The translations under genes and the position numbers were made by a program. The notes beneath the pieces are model-generated. The model saw only the letters and a list, made by a program, of their open reading frames with translations, was not told the origin of the DNA and made no database searches. Shown here one piece after another: positions 14,238-26,066 of a DNA stretch of 64,000 nucleotides. Source of the DNA: Mansonella perstans (taxonomy: Eukaryota; Nematoda; Chromadorea; Rhabditida; Onchocercidae); assembly GCA_037074765.1 (NCBI GenBank), contig JBAMDO010000067.1, forward strand, positions 186,001 through 250,000, in the 5' to 3' direction. How positions within the stretch are numbered: the stretch's first letter is position 1; each line of letters starts with the position of its first letter.

Positions 14238-17200
14238 TCATTGAGAATTACCTTCCGCTGCATAAAAAATTTTGCAATAAACTTGTGAACACTTTTCAAC
14301 GAGCTGCATGAACTGGTGATCCTGAAGTTGTACCATCAAATATTCCTCAAGGGTTGATGAATTATCCAACAAATCGCTAATCGATAAGTAATGTTCAGTT
14401 TGAACACCCTTAAAAATCAAAAAATTAGCTTAATAACGAGCATTTTAAATAATCTCACCTTCTCACTTGATCCATTTCCTCTATGCACCAAATTTGATCC
14501 GGCCATTGCAGTGTGTGAAGAGCTACTCAAGAGCAACTAATATTATCAAACTCAAAAACATTAATGTGGATTAAAGGAAATGAGAAAAGGATCGAGCATC
14601 AGTTTCCTGGAGACTATTATTAACTACGTAATGTACGAATAATTCTAATTTTTTCAACATATATTTCGCTTTTTTTTTTTAAATCATAAATTAAAAGGAA
14701 GAAAAACTATAATATTTCCAAGAAACACAATATTTTAAAAAAAGTCACAACAATGCGATAGCTCCTAGTCACACATTTACATTACAAAAAATAAAAAATA
14801 AAAAACATGATCACCGACCACACTTCGCTTATTTTCTTGCCCATAATTTTCGTCGGTTGTTGGTGTTGAAAAGAGTGCCGCTAGTGGAAAATCCGTACTT
14901 GGCTGAGTGTCTACCATTTCCATCTAAAAAAGCATGCAATATAATTCTCTAATCTATCATAGAGATTGGTGTTAGTTAGGCTATCTCTGTTGCAGCTGCA
15001 ATATTATATGTAGGGAATGGCCCCTAGAAGAGAGAGAGAGAGTAAAACACTAAATCACTGTCAACTATCAAAACATTTTGACCATCGGTTATAACAATAA
15101 GCGGTCTCTACGCAAATGCAAGAATAAATTTCACTTATACATTAAAGAAAAATGCTCATAATTATTTAAAGTGATTTAGGCAAAATACTCACATCACTCA
15201 TATTAAAAGGAACTGTCTGGTCAGAAGTTTGTGAAGTTTTCAAACAGTTCAATAACTCCGCAGCTGAACTCTGAAATAAAACTGCTACTTCTTCGTGTCC
15301 AAAATCTTTGGAATTCTTATTCCAGAATTCTAAATTTCGAAACTTTAAACTATTAAAGCATTTAAAATCTTATTCCCGAAAAAATTCCAGAAATTTCAAA
15401 CTAAGTTCTTTTTGAAATTTCCTTCGATTTTAAATATCCTCGTAATTCAGTTTACAAACTTGAGCAAAGGATGCTGGAGAGGTTTCGGAAGTTTCGAAAC
15501 AACGTCGAACTGCTAGATGCTTGACAGGCTTCAATATTTTCTCATCAGCCAAATACTAAAACATTATTCAGAAAACTTTGTGGAGAAGAATGAAGAATCT
15601 AATTACCTGCTTCACTTCCAAAATGCCTTAAGTAACAAAGAAAATTAGGAGTTCAAAATATCTAACCGAATCACTGGATGCAAAATAGTCTTGAGAGGTA
15701 GAATTGCATTGAAAGTTCTGAAAATGAAGATCTAGATCTTCCTTTCGTCACATTCATTTTAGTTAAAAATTTACTAAAAACTTCAGGATATTTTTAGTTA
15801 GTGAGGGAAAAAGAATATAAAGAAATTCTCTATCGCTTAACTTTAATCATCAAACAATAGTTCCGGAGGGAAAAGAGACCACAATAATTAACGAACTTGC
15901 TGGACATCAAGTGACTTACCTTTCCTCGACATCGCAAACACCAGTGAATTTTGAAAGTTACAAAAAATGCTGAACCACGGTTTTTTTGGTAAACATTTGT
16001 AATGCTTTACAGTAAGAACTTTAAAAAACTGAATATCGGAAGTGAAACTGGAACAAATGAAAAACTAAGAAGCAATAAGAAGGATAAAATTAATTCTAGA
16101 GCAATAATAAAATATTTCTTACCATGGATACCGAAGAAGTATGAATCATTGGATTCTGCATCGGATAAAAGTCAAAAGCTGGCTCTGGAGGAAGAACACT
16201 CCTGAACAACTGATGTCAAAGAATATCATTAACTGTGCAGCAATAATCTAAGATTTGAAAGCACACTTTTAATTCATTACCGCGGAAAAATACCACATAC
16301 ATCGATTTCTGCGAAGAACCGCTGCTAAATAAACTAATCTGAGAGCTTTCCTGGGATGACCTCATTTCAGAGTAGCCCTGCTGAAAAATAACTGAAATGG
16401 CCTTCGTGTAAACTATCAAATGTATTTAAAGCTTCTTTGCATATATACAAATCATTGATATGTCAATGATTACTTCTTTCTGAATGTTGCAGTCAGTATC
16501 CAAATATATGAGACTAAATATGCATCAAAACTTGAACAATTAATTATTGTTATACATTTAATTTTAATTTATATTTAATAATTAACCAATTAATTATTGG
16601 TTGTTTAATTAATTATTTGTGAAGAAGCGAGTATTTACCGATAATGGCTGACTAAAATCCGATGAAACGTTTATGTTTGAAGGTGGCAAAACTTTAACAA
16701 AGAATGAGATAAATTCCACAAATGAGGCATGATCTGATGTTGTTGCAAATTTTATGCGAAATCTAGTCAAAGCTGTGCCATTCTAAAAAAAAAAAGGAAT
16801 TTGTTAATTAAAACTGAAATGTAATTTTCGCGAAAATATTCTAGAACGGTATAATTTATGCAACCGACCAGTTCAATTTTTGGTGTTGTGACTTTTTTTG
16901 TGCCTTTTATCAGAAATTTGTCAAACATATCAAAAATTGGAATTCTTGATTCAGATTCCTCACTGCATGCATATTTTTGCTCTTAGAAGGGCAAACTGCA
17001 AAAAATGATGGAACAGATAATCGTCATACGTGTCATATGGTTACTAACAATGGGAACAGTCGAACTTACATACCCAAAAATCAAATCTACGGTAATACTA
17101 CATGGGAAGTTATGCGCGGCTGATGTTTTTTCTCCTAGGCTCATCATTTTATAACCCTGTAATTATTACTGAAACTTCATCGAACTTAGTTCAAAAAGTT

Positions 17201-17760
17201 ACCGCTAAAGGAACTTGGAAGAAAATATCGTTTTCTCTACTTCTCACAGTTGGTCGAGGATTGAGTGCCAATGAAAATTCTTCAAGTGTTGATGAATTGT
17301 AAACAACACTAAGATAACATCGATTTTTATTGTAAATAACAACCATTGTTTGCCCTGATGTTGCTGGGACATATTCCTGAAAATATTTTAATCACTGCTT
17401 CCGTAAAAATTTGCTTCCTCAAATAAATTACTTCTATTGGACGACATATATGGTTTAATGAGTCAATGAAATCGATGAGCTCCAGCGTCCATGAGCATAA
17501 TGTTTCTAAATTTGCAAACACTATTTTTGACGAAATTTAAGAACGAAACTTAGAAAATTAAGATGAATCCTGATTATCAATAAAATTATTTTAAAAATTA
17601 GCAAATATCTTATTCTTAATAACGTTATTACATTTCTCGACCTCAAAGGGAGAAGAAAAACAATTACCGCACGTGATCCAATAAGTTTCGTATATTTGAT
17701 TAATGGCCAAGAAACGTTGTTGGCATCGTTGGCACATAAGCTTTTTTTTTTTGAAGCCAT
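14238..17760 (-). CDS. REC114-like meiotic recombination protein (DSB-1/DSB-2 family)
   Basis: REC114 proteins help SPO11 make meiotic double-strand breaks. Minus-strand exons: 17760-17673 or 17668, 17520-17432, 17376-17203, 16782-16639, 16380-16301, 16201-16123, 15717-15667, 15555-15460, 15270-15193, 14923-14807, 14536-14459, 14408-14238. The modelled protein is about 414 residues. Residues 18-25 (WPLIKYTK) match the vertebrate REC114 start. Residues 60-150 resemble its PH-like fold: SSTLEEFSL corresponds to the TLLEGFSL region and LTRFRIKFATTS to LFRVQFSGES. The last 50 residues (EEYLMVQLQDHQFMQLVEK) match the conserved C-terminal helices. The middle is rich in Ser and S/TQ sites. Exons 2-12 join in phase. 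Exon 1 to 2 fits only with a weak donor at 17,673, and the exon 10 donor (GTTTTT) is also weak. Identification comes from remembered family motifs, not a search. Confidence 0.78.
15920..15969 (-). other. Possible frame-breaking cassette exon inside the REC114-like gene
   Basis: A 50-base segment sits between the sixth and seventh coding exons. It is flanked by a good acceptor (GGTTCAG) and an excellent donor (AAAG followed by GTAAGTC). Inclusion after the sixth exon reads His-Phe-Leu-stop. The neighbouring exons join in frame without it. It could be a regulated poison exon, the exon of another transcript, or a pair of unused sites. Confidence 0.35.
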
Positions 17761-19868
17761 TTAATGGTAAATTTAAGCCTGAATTTAATTAAGATAAATT
17801 AAATTGCCCATATTTCTTTAACTGATTTGTACATTATACCACAAATGAAAATCAATTTTTATTAACGCGTACATTACCCAACATGTGACGCCTAAAAGCC
17901 CGAGCTTTCCTCGCATAAGCATGATTTAATCAGTGATATAATAACTGAGATTTCGCCTATAATAGAATAGTGAAATTACCATATTAATTAAAATTAAGAA
18001 ATAAATTAAGATACGAAATAAAGCACTGCTTGAATTTCATTTATAATTGGAATTAGGAATTCGAAATTTCCCAACACGTTATAACACGTAACACATAACA
18101 AAATAAACGCAGATGAAAAAATCGAATTGAAATCAAATTTAATGTCAAAAAGTAACGTAGAGTTGGAATGAACAGTCATATGGAACAACTTTTTTTATTA
18201 TGAAAGTTTTACTTGACAAGATAAGCATTAAAAAATCGCTTGACAACGTACAAGATGAAATGTATTACTCTCAATGGCTCTGTGGATGTAACAGTGTTTT
18301 ATTTCAAAGATTTATTTCACTAATTAGTTTTCACTAATTAATTTTCAGTAACTTTATTAACTTGAACAAAATATCTTGTTTCACCTTACAGCCAAATTAA
18401 AACATTTACAGTTTTGACCAAACATTAACATTCTTTCTAAGTATGTGATCAATAATCTTGAGAAATCCTTTCCGTAATTAACTAATTGAGCCTTCCTCAA
18501 TGATTTCAAATTGGGAAAATGAATTAATTCTCACATTAATAAAAAAAAACGAATGACAAAATTCTACAAATTTCACTCCACAAATAATTCTAATTAACGA
18601 AAAATTGGCAAATGCCAACGACATGTCTCATCTTGGATTTTCCATTCATACAATTTATAATGTTAAAATACTATAATTTCTATCGCTTCATGATGAATTC
18701 TCCCAATCAGGTCATCTGAACGATTTACGCAACTCACGTCACTGACACAACAATGAACACTCTCTACTCAACTTGATCACTTATCAATTCATCCTCATAT
18801 TGGAATTATAAATTTTGAAAAGTGAAGGGTATTATGTGACCATTACGCAAAGGAAATGTTTCGTCCAATGACAACATAAGCTCCAGTGTAATTTCTCTAA
18901 TCTAATGTAATCCAGTTTCAACGTGATCTACGTGATATCTTCACGTCTTAAATGAAATACTTCAAGTTTTTATGGCATACAACTCAAGAAGAAAGAATGC
19001 TACATCAAAACTCAGTGAATGTATTGTTTAAAACTTACTGACTTCAAAAATAAATTTTATCACATAACTTGCTCCATTGGGCGTGAGTGAAGTATTTTTG
19101 TGTTGCAATAAGCAACGAGTTTTCCGAAGTGGGAACTTGGAAACGGTATACGATAAGGGACCTGAATTGGTGTGAAGTATTTATTCCTTTTGTTAGTGCT
19201 TGTAGTTGATGATAATGAGGATAATGGGAGATGAGTTGGGATTGAAGAGACGGCTAGGATTTGGTAAGTTTGGCGACATTTAATGCTGTCAGTGATCGAA
19301 GATCGAACGAGTTACTGACTAACAAAGGAAGGAAGGAATAAAACATGAATTGGAAAGGAAAATTAGAAATGCAGTTTAGATTTAGATTTGAATTTCATTT
19401 TTCTTTTGCACTCAAATTTGAAAAGTTTAGTCTTTTTTGCAATTGTTATTTTGCTTACAAAGCTATCTTCTATTGTTTTGCTATTGTTTTAATTGAATCC
19501 CAATCGATTGCATTTGAAGAAGTAATCAAGTAAAACATTTCTTGATTTCTTCTTCAAGTTCCAATAAATTTATTCCCTTACTTCTAATTACATTAGTAAA
19601 GTAGCATATCTTCAGTATGATTAAAAGCATTTTGCGTGTTGACCACAATTTTACTTTGTCGTTGTATTTTATTGTGATCGTCTTAATTACCCTTAATTAG
19701 TAAAATTTTGCAGTTATTTCAGTCACTGTTTTCTATTGCGATTCGTATTATAGCAGTGTTACTGTTTTCTATTTTTATACTAACTGCTTCATCTAATACA
19801 TCAGTAGGTTACTGTTGATTGCTAATAAAGTCGCGTAATTTTTAATTACTTGGTTTTCTTCTTCCAGT
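17761..19868. promoter_or_regulatory. Divergent intergenic region between the REC114-like and PSME3IP1-like genes
   Basis: About 2.1 kb separates the start of the minus-strand REC114-like gene from the start of the plus-strand gene, so it should hold both promoters. No specific motif is claimed. The sequence TTCTTCTTCCAG ends at 19,867, one base before the ATG of the downstream gene, which fits a nematode spliced-leader acceptor. Confidence 0.5.
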
Positions 19869-21893
19869 ATGACTGATCGTTTTGTAAGCGAGAAGGAACT
19901 GAATGAAGCAAAAAAACGGCGCCAGGAAGAGTGGGAAAAAGTCAGGAAACCTACTGATCCTACAGGTTTCTTTTATTTGTGTAGTGGTTTGTTTTTTCTG
20001 GTATATTATTAGTATCCCTTATCAAGAATTGCCCTAGCGTTAGCAGTATTTTGCGAGAATTATAACGAAAGCAGCGCTACCACGCAACTTGGGCATGTTA
20101 ACAATTGGAATGATTTCTAAATCATTATTTATAGTACACAGAACTCCTTTACTACATGTTTCTGTGGTCGAAAACTGTATTATGATCTAGGATGAGCTAT
20201 AATGATTGTTGTTGTTGAGTACATTTTTATCCCAATTTGTATATTATCAGTTATCATTTAGCGTTTTAGAAGTTCCAGAGGAAGAAGTTGACAATAGACC
20301 TTTATTTGATCGTTTAAAAGAAGTTCGTGATCGAAAGCAAGCAGAATTTGAAGAAGAGCATAGATTTAGTAAGTCTGTAATTAACTGATTATTGAATATA
20401 TTCGATAATTGATATAAATGAAAGCAAAAAAAAAAGATATAAAGAAAATTTTGACTTTGAAGTGGTGAATATTTTGGAGAATTGAATAGTACAGATTATT
20501 GAAGCATAATTTTTGTTTTTTATTCAGGAAATATGGTTAGAGGACTTGATGCAGATGAATGCGATTTTCTTTCTGGAGTTGAAAATCTTAAGGCCAAGCA
20601 AGATCTTGAGAAAAATAAGGTTAACTGTTTTCAGTTTTCTTACTTGCAACGTTGGATACATTGATGATAAATGGTATTTTTCCTAACTTGTACAAGTGTC
20701 ATTTTAAAATTCATGCAACAAAGGATCTCTTTTGAGATTTTTTTTGTGAGAACAATTGAGAAGGAATATGAGATTATAAGTTTCAGATTATTTAATAAAT
20801 TCGTAAAAGAAGATGAAATGATCCTTGTGTCCTAATTCGTCCAAAACCATCAGGAATTGACCATTGGAACAGTTTCATTTATTTTTATAAATCCATAATA
20901 TTAAATAATTTATTATAAGCCGAATATATAAAAATTGGCTAATAAGTGATTTTATTTCTAGTCAAGTATTTCCAAATTTAGGACTGGTTTTCAGGAAGAA
21001 AGAGCGCTTTTAAGCGAAATTGATCGCGCTCAGTCACGTAGAAATGTAGTTGAAAATAGACCATCGATATCGGATTTACGAATAAAACCAGCTGGTGATG
21101 CAGCACCAAAAGAAAATAAGCAAGCTGCAATACTTCGTATGGCGGTTAAAAGGAAAAGGTGTTTGGTTTTTCTTCAGTTTCTTTAATTTTAGAAAGTAGG
21201 GTACACTTGTATATATTTGTGAAATCTAATGATTAGTATCTGTTGCTTGAAAATTCTTTCGTCAGGAATGAAAGTAATGAAATCTTTCGTTGTTTCTCCG
21301 GTCTGAGTATTTAAAGTAGAACAGAAGATTAGGAGCATTCTTCCAGAGTTTTTATTGAGTTTGTTTTTTCATTGTTTTTTGAAAATTTGTGAGTTTTGAT
21401 TTTTCTTTTCCTTCATCAGCTCTTAATTCAGTGATGTTGGAATAGAAAAATGTGTTGAGAAGCGACCGTTGCTTAGTGCGATGTCATATGCTACTGCATA
21501 TCCGTCTGCATTTAAAATAATTGATATTCTTCCTGGAATGGCGGATTATGCATCTTCAAGGTAATTATTATTTTGAATAATATGCCAAATTTATTGATCC
21601 AATTATTGTCGATGAACTATTTCCGCTCGATAGAAAATAAAATGGTTTGAGGTATTTCACATTGTAATCCGGCTTATATATTGGCTTACATCAATAAGAC
21701 ATGCATTTTGAAAAAACCATTTCAATAACTAATAACTTTGGCCTAATACTTCAGTAATTCAAATTCGGATTCAAATTACGATAGTGATTCGGATAGTTCC
21801 AATGAGTTACCTATTTTGCCAGTGCTGATCCCGAGTGAGAACGAAGATAAAAATAAGCAGTTAAGTGATTCCGATTATGATTACAGTGATTAA
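19869..21893 (+). CDS. PSME3IP1 (FAM192A/NIP30/PIP30) homologue
   Basis: The human homologue is a nuclear protein that binds the PA28-gamma (PSME3) proteasome activator. Six exons join in phase: 19869-19965, 20270-20368, 20528-20619, 20995-21158, 21432-21560, 21755-21893, giving 239 residues against about 254 in human. The N-terminal NIP30 domain is clear: [20 protein letters not shown] and VRKPTDP at residues 4-32, [20 protein letters not shown] around 55-72. Near the C terminus [15 protein letters not shown], followed by Ser/Asp-rich sequence, matches the human ILPGLGAYSGSSDSE stretch, an acidic serine region described as a CK2-phosphorylated PA28-gamma-binding motif. It ends in YDYSD. The start is set by the match to RFVSE and the acceptor just before the ATG. 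An AATAAA at 22,099 may be the polyadenylation signal. Confidence 0.93.
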
Positions 21894-22098
21894 TACATTG
21901 GTATTAATGATTTTTTGTACATAATTATTGATGAGTGAAATAACAAAATTTTTTTTCAGTTCTTTGTTTCCCTTCATGGGTTTATGTTTCCTGATTAAAA
22001 CTGAACTACTGAAGAGGGGTTTATTGTATTTAAATATGTAGATTTATTGTATTCTGTAATTATGTAGTATTTATTGTATTTTATGTAGAGATGGTAAT

Positions 22099-22104
22099 AA
22101 TAAA
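22099..22104 (+). terminator. Putative polyadenylation signal of the PSME3IP1-like gene
   Basis: AATAAA about 200 bases after the stop codon in an AT-rich 3' flank. Such hexamers are common by chance in this composition. Confidence 0.35.
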
Positions 22105-22867
22105 AATAGTAAGCTACTTTTGCAATAATGTGCAGAGTAACAGTGGCTGCGTTATACAACCGATTGTACATTAGCTCGAAATAGACAGTGTTGCTATTTG
22201 ACGTTTTTAGATCGTAAATGACGGATCAGGTTTGTATTTGTGGAGTATTTTAAGCAATTTTTTTTAGGAATTGAGAGATAAGGAATTACCGATGGTACAT
22301 AAACGATGGAACCGTGGAAGTCAAGTACCTTCTTTATAATGTGATGCGTTCATTGATATCAGAACGAGCTAATCGAAGGCGGAAGTTTTAAAGTGACGGA
22401 TGTAACGCAATATTTTTGCTGTTGAAGGAAATTAGGTTATTCATTTTAAGATCATTTCTTGCAAAATTAGTTTTTCTCTTACCATTTCTCCAGGATATTA
22501 GGAGGAGAGCATCTGTTACTTTATGGATACCGTTTATTAATGGTAAATTTTCGATGTATTTGTGTGATTTGCAATTAGTTGTTCAAAAATTGTCTTTGCT
22601 TCTAGAAATCTTCACTTGCTTTTTATTCTGTAGAACTTTTATTATTCAAAATATTTTTTTTTGGAAAATTCTACGTTCCATTCCATAAACTTCTTTTGTT
22701 TGTTGTGTTGAAAACTTGATGTAAATTGTGACTTGTACTGTTAAAATTGTTTCATATCAGAGTGACTTCACTGTATGCTAGCATTGCTATGTGGATTGAA
22801 TGAAGGATGTTTATAATGTCAGCTACCTTTTCGGTCATTCTGTTATCCAATTTGATAGGTCAAATGT

Positions 22868-22921
22868 CGAGCAGAATAAATTATCAATCTCTAACGAGCA
22901 GAATAAATTATCAATCCCCAA
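22868..22921. repeat. 27-bp tandem duplication, two copies
   Basis: Two adjacent units beginning CGAGCAGAATAAATTATCAA differ at only a few bases near the end. Confidence 0.85.
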
Positions 22922-24639
22922 CCACTATCCCTAACCCTAACGAAATCTGTTATGCAAGGCCTTAATTCATTCTTTTTATTTTTATTTTTTTCCAACGATC
23001 TTCTGTAATTTTTTTTTTTAGGAATTTTCCGATTAAATATATTCATAAAATATATGATCAGAATTCTGTTGTATCTATATATAAAATCAATGAAGATTTT
23101 ATTCTTTGAGCAGAATTATCGAAATAATTTATGAAGGAATAATCTAATCTGATTTTGAGACGAGAAGTAATTCTTCCAAATATGTGCATGCATGATCGAA
23201 AGAAGGAATCAACTGATTGAGATTTTTAATATTCTACATTAAATATTTTAACAATACCAAATCACAAAGCACAGAATGTTTGTAAAAGCATCTAGCTGAT
23301 ATGAAAATTTTCAATCCTAATCAATTATTATTTCTTGCATCGCCAACATCAATTTTTACGTATTCTTATCATAATTTCTGAACAAGAAGTTTTTGAGTCA
23401 GTTCTCTAAATTCAAGGATTTAAAAAAAAATGACATCCTGAATTTTGTTAATTGAAAATATAATGTGACATTTCTATGGAAGAAATGATTTAGACTGAAT
23501 ATTGGTGTAGACTTATTTATTTGATAATTTTGCATCATCTTTGCAATTTTTGGTCAGAATTCGATCGAAAGCAATTTTCGCTCATCCAATCGCTGTCATC
23601 ATTGCTTTTTTCTTATCATCCTTATTATTCCCATTGTGTTTGTTCACAGATAGAAATAGAAATATAAACATTGCTGAAAACCCTGCAAGTAATTATGCTA
23701 ATGCACAAGCTGTAGGAATTTACTAAAATTTACTGAAATTTGCCAATGAATGTCACAGGAAAAATGTGTTATGTTGAATATATTTTCATGGAATGCAAAC
23801 TAAGAATCGAGATTCTACAAGGATACAAGTTTACAGGACTGCTCTCCTCCTAGAATCAGAATGAAGAAATTATAGTTCTATTAATCTGTAGCGAAATTGT
23901 AGTTCTATTAATTATTATAGCTCTATTAAAACCGCATTAGCAAAATCGTAGTTCTATTAAGAGGTACCTCCTGAATTATGATATATTATCTAGCAACTCG
24001 AATTATTGGCACAGGTACGATCAGTAGTACACTGTAAATACTGTGTCCAATATTGATTTTTTAAATGATTTATAAGTTTACTTCTTTTATCAACTAAGTC
24101 AATAAATTGCAAAAGATCAAAAATACTTATTAGAAAGGGTTCATTTTGGATATTGCCATAATATTTAACTTTTTTTCAGTTTCATTAGCAGTAAAATGGA
24201 GGATTAACGCGTAGATGATTAAATGTTATCAACGTGATGTAATTAAAATGAGATCTAAAGGTATGACTCACAATACAAATCAAATGTACTTTTTCAATTA
24301 CTACAAATTTTTTTCTTTTTTTGATTTCTTCCAAAATTTACAAATTTGATGAAACATGAAAGTTAATGTATTGGAAATGATTGAAATGATTGTTTTGAAG
24401 AATTTACGCATTCAATTCATTTCGTTTCAAATAGAAATAAAAAAAATCATTTCGTTTCAAATGTATAAAAAAACAAAAAACAAATTGCATATGTGAGAGT
24501 TTTATTTCTTCCACAAATGTATCCAATTAATGTTAAGATGTACAGATTTCTTAGGAACTTGAAAGAATGTTAACTTACGAATATTTTAAAGTGATAATAT
24601 TTCAGGTAAGATACATAAGAGAAAAAAGTAAAAGACAAC

Positions 24640-24683
24640 TTTTAAATGGTCAGTAAAACTGACCTTTTACCTGACCATTTAAG
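24640..24683. repeat. Imperfect inverted repeat (hairpin)
   Basis: AAATGGTCAG followed by TAAAA pairs with TTTTAC followed by CTGACCATTT, leaving a six-base CTGACC loop. The stem is nearly 20 base pairs with one or two bulges. Confidence 0.65.
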
Positions 24684-24710
24684 TGATTAACGATAGCTTA
24701 TCACTTTATA

Positions 24711-24712
<2 letters not shown>

Positions 24713-24752
<40 letters not shown>

Positions 24753-24763
24753 ACATACACACA
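24713..24763. repeat. (CA)n microsatellite
   Basis: CA array of about 40 bases ending in CCACATACACACAT. Confidence 0.9.
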
Positions 24764-25160
24764 TATGAAAGTTTACAAGAATATAGAATTAATCAATCCC
24801 TTCGTTATGCGCAATGCATTCCAAACAACTTTACTTCTTATTATGTAACTAAGCACATGTGTCGGTCTATCTGTCTGTCTTCTGCCTGTCTGCCTGTCTG
24901 TCTGTCTGTCTGCATATGTGTGTATGTAAGTTCTGGATTAGTTACCGTATCACAACATCTCTCATTCAATAGTGTCATTGAGAAGAGAAGGAAAAGAAGA
25001 AGAGAAGGTAGAAGAGGAATAGGAGGAAAAAGGATGTGAGAAGGAAGGAAGAGGAGGAGAATAGAGGGAGGGAGGATATCATTTCAAAATCATTGCATGC
25101 CTCCTTGTCCTGCCCTCCTTTTCCTCATAAAGCTATTTTCATGCAATATTCCTGCAGCTG

Positions 25161-25374
25161 TAGTAATAATAGTAATAGTAGTAGTAGCAGCAGTAACCAA
25201 CTAACCAACCAACCAACCAACCAACCAATCAACCAATCAACCAAACAACCAACCAAACAACCAACCAAACAACCAACCAAACAACCAACCAACCAACCAA
25301 CCAACCAAACAACCAACCAATCAACCAAACAACCAACCAACCGACCGATCGGCCGACCGACCCATCGACCAATC
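25161..25374. repeat. Trinucleotide tract followed by a long ACCA/AACC tetranucleotide array
   Basis: An AGT/AAT trinucleotide stretch leads into about 180 bases of ACCA units with regular AAAC and AATC variants, ending in CGACCGAT variants. All frames stay open (Gln-Pro-Thr-Asn on plus, Trp-Leu-Val-Gly on minus). This is a property of the repeat, not evidence of a gene. Confidence 0.9.
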
Positions 25375-25896
25375 CCCTAAAAGCCAACCCCATCAACATC
25401 GCTGACAAGGAAAGGATGTCCCATCCTGTCAACGCCGTCATGCTGTTGTTCATCCTGATGTGGTGATAATGATGTACAAACGAGGCTTATCTATTTTTTT
25501 TGCTTTTTTTTCTTTTTTTTTTTTTTTTTCAAGCAAAAATATATCGTTTTTGAAAAATTTCTTTCTGAATTCAATTCTGCAATGATATTTATTTGATTGT
25601 TCTGCTTTCTATTTATTGATTTCCCGAAAAGAGGCAAACTTTTCTTCTCCATTCTGGACATTTCAGGAATTTTTGAAAAGTTTCTTTATCCTTTTCGACA
25701 AAAAACAATTAAAGGAAAAAATGAAAAAGGAAAAAAAAGGGAAAGTAAGAATGGGAAAAAACAAAATGTGTTAAAAGTAAAAGAAAGGAAATAAAGCATC
25801 AAATCCTGAAATTGAATCCATTAACAGCATCTGCATATCCTCCATTTGGTATCAGGTCATTATATTTGCGTGGGCGGAAACAAGAGAATTATTGTA

Positions 25897-26066
25897 ATGG
25901 CAATTTGTGCTGGTTGTAATAATGCAATACTGGATCGTTATGTCTTCCATGTACTCGAAAAAGCTTGGCATGCAAACTGTATTCAGTGTGCAGATTGTAA
26001 AGAGCCGCTAAGTGAAACTTGCTTTACACGAAATGGTTTAATATTATGCCGGAAAGATTTTGCAAG
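25897..26066 (+). other. lin-11: lin-11 exon coding LIM domain 1
   Basis: All eight expected zinc ligands are visible: CAGC, then HANC, C..C and a final Cys...Asp in ILCRKD. The exon ends AG before GTAGGAAT, and the next exon completes the Arg codon. Confidence 0.93.

Larger units (their letters stand above)
21894..25855. other. Intergenic region upstream of lin-11
   Basis: After the 3' end of the previous gene there is no supported exon. The region holds a 27-bp direct repeat in two copies (22,868-22,921), a long imperfect hairpin (24,640-24,683), a CA array (24,713-24,763), a TGTC-type array (about 24,870-24,915), a large ACCA-type array (25,194-25,374) and a T-rich tract (about 25,496-25,529). 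Promoter elements of lin-11 would be expected near its end but none is recognisable. Confidence 0.5.

Noticed and set aside
16002..16205. 67-codon plus-strand ORF
   Set aside because: Antisense to the sixth exon of the REC114-like gene, whose minus-strand frame and splice sites are better supported.
22920..22945. Telomere-like CCCTAACCCTAAC
   Set aside because: Only two units, and nematode telomeres are TTAGGC. Chance or an unrelated repeat edge.
25036..25453. Long Gln-Pro-Thr-Asn and Trp-Leu-Val-Gly ORFs
   Set aside because: They follow the tetranucleotide array on both strands and have no coding features outside it.
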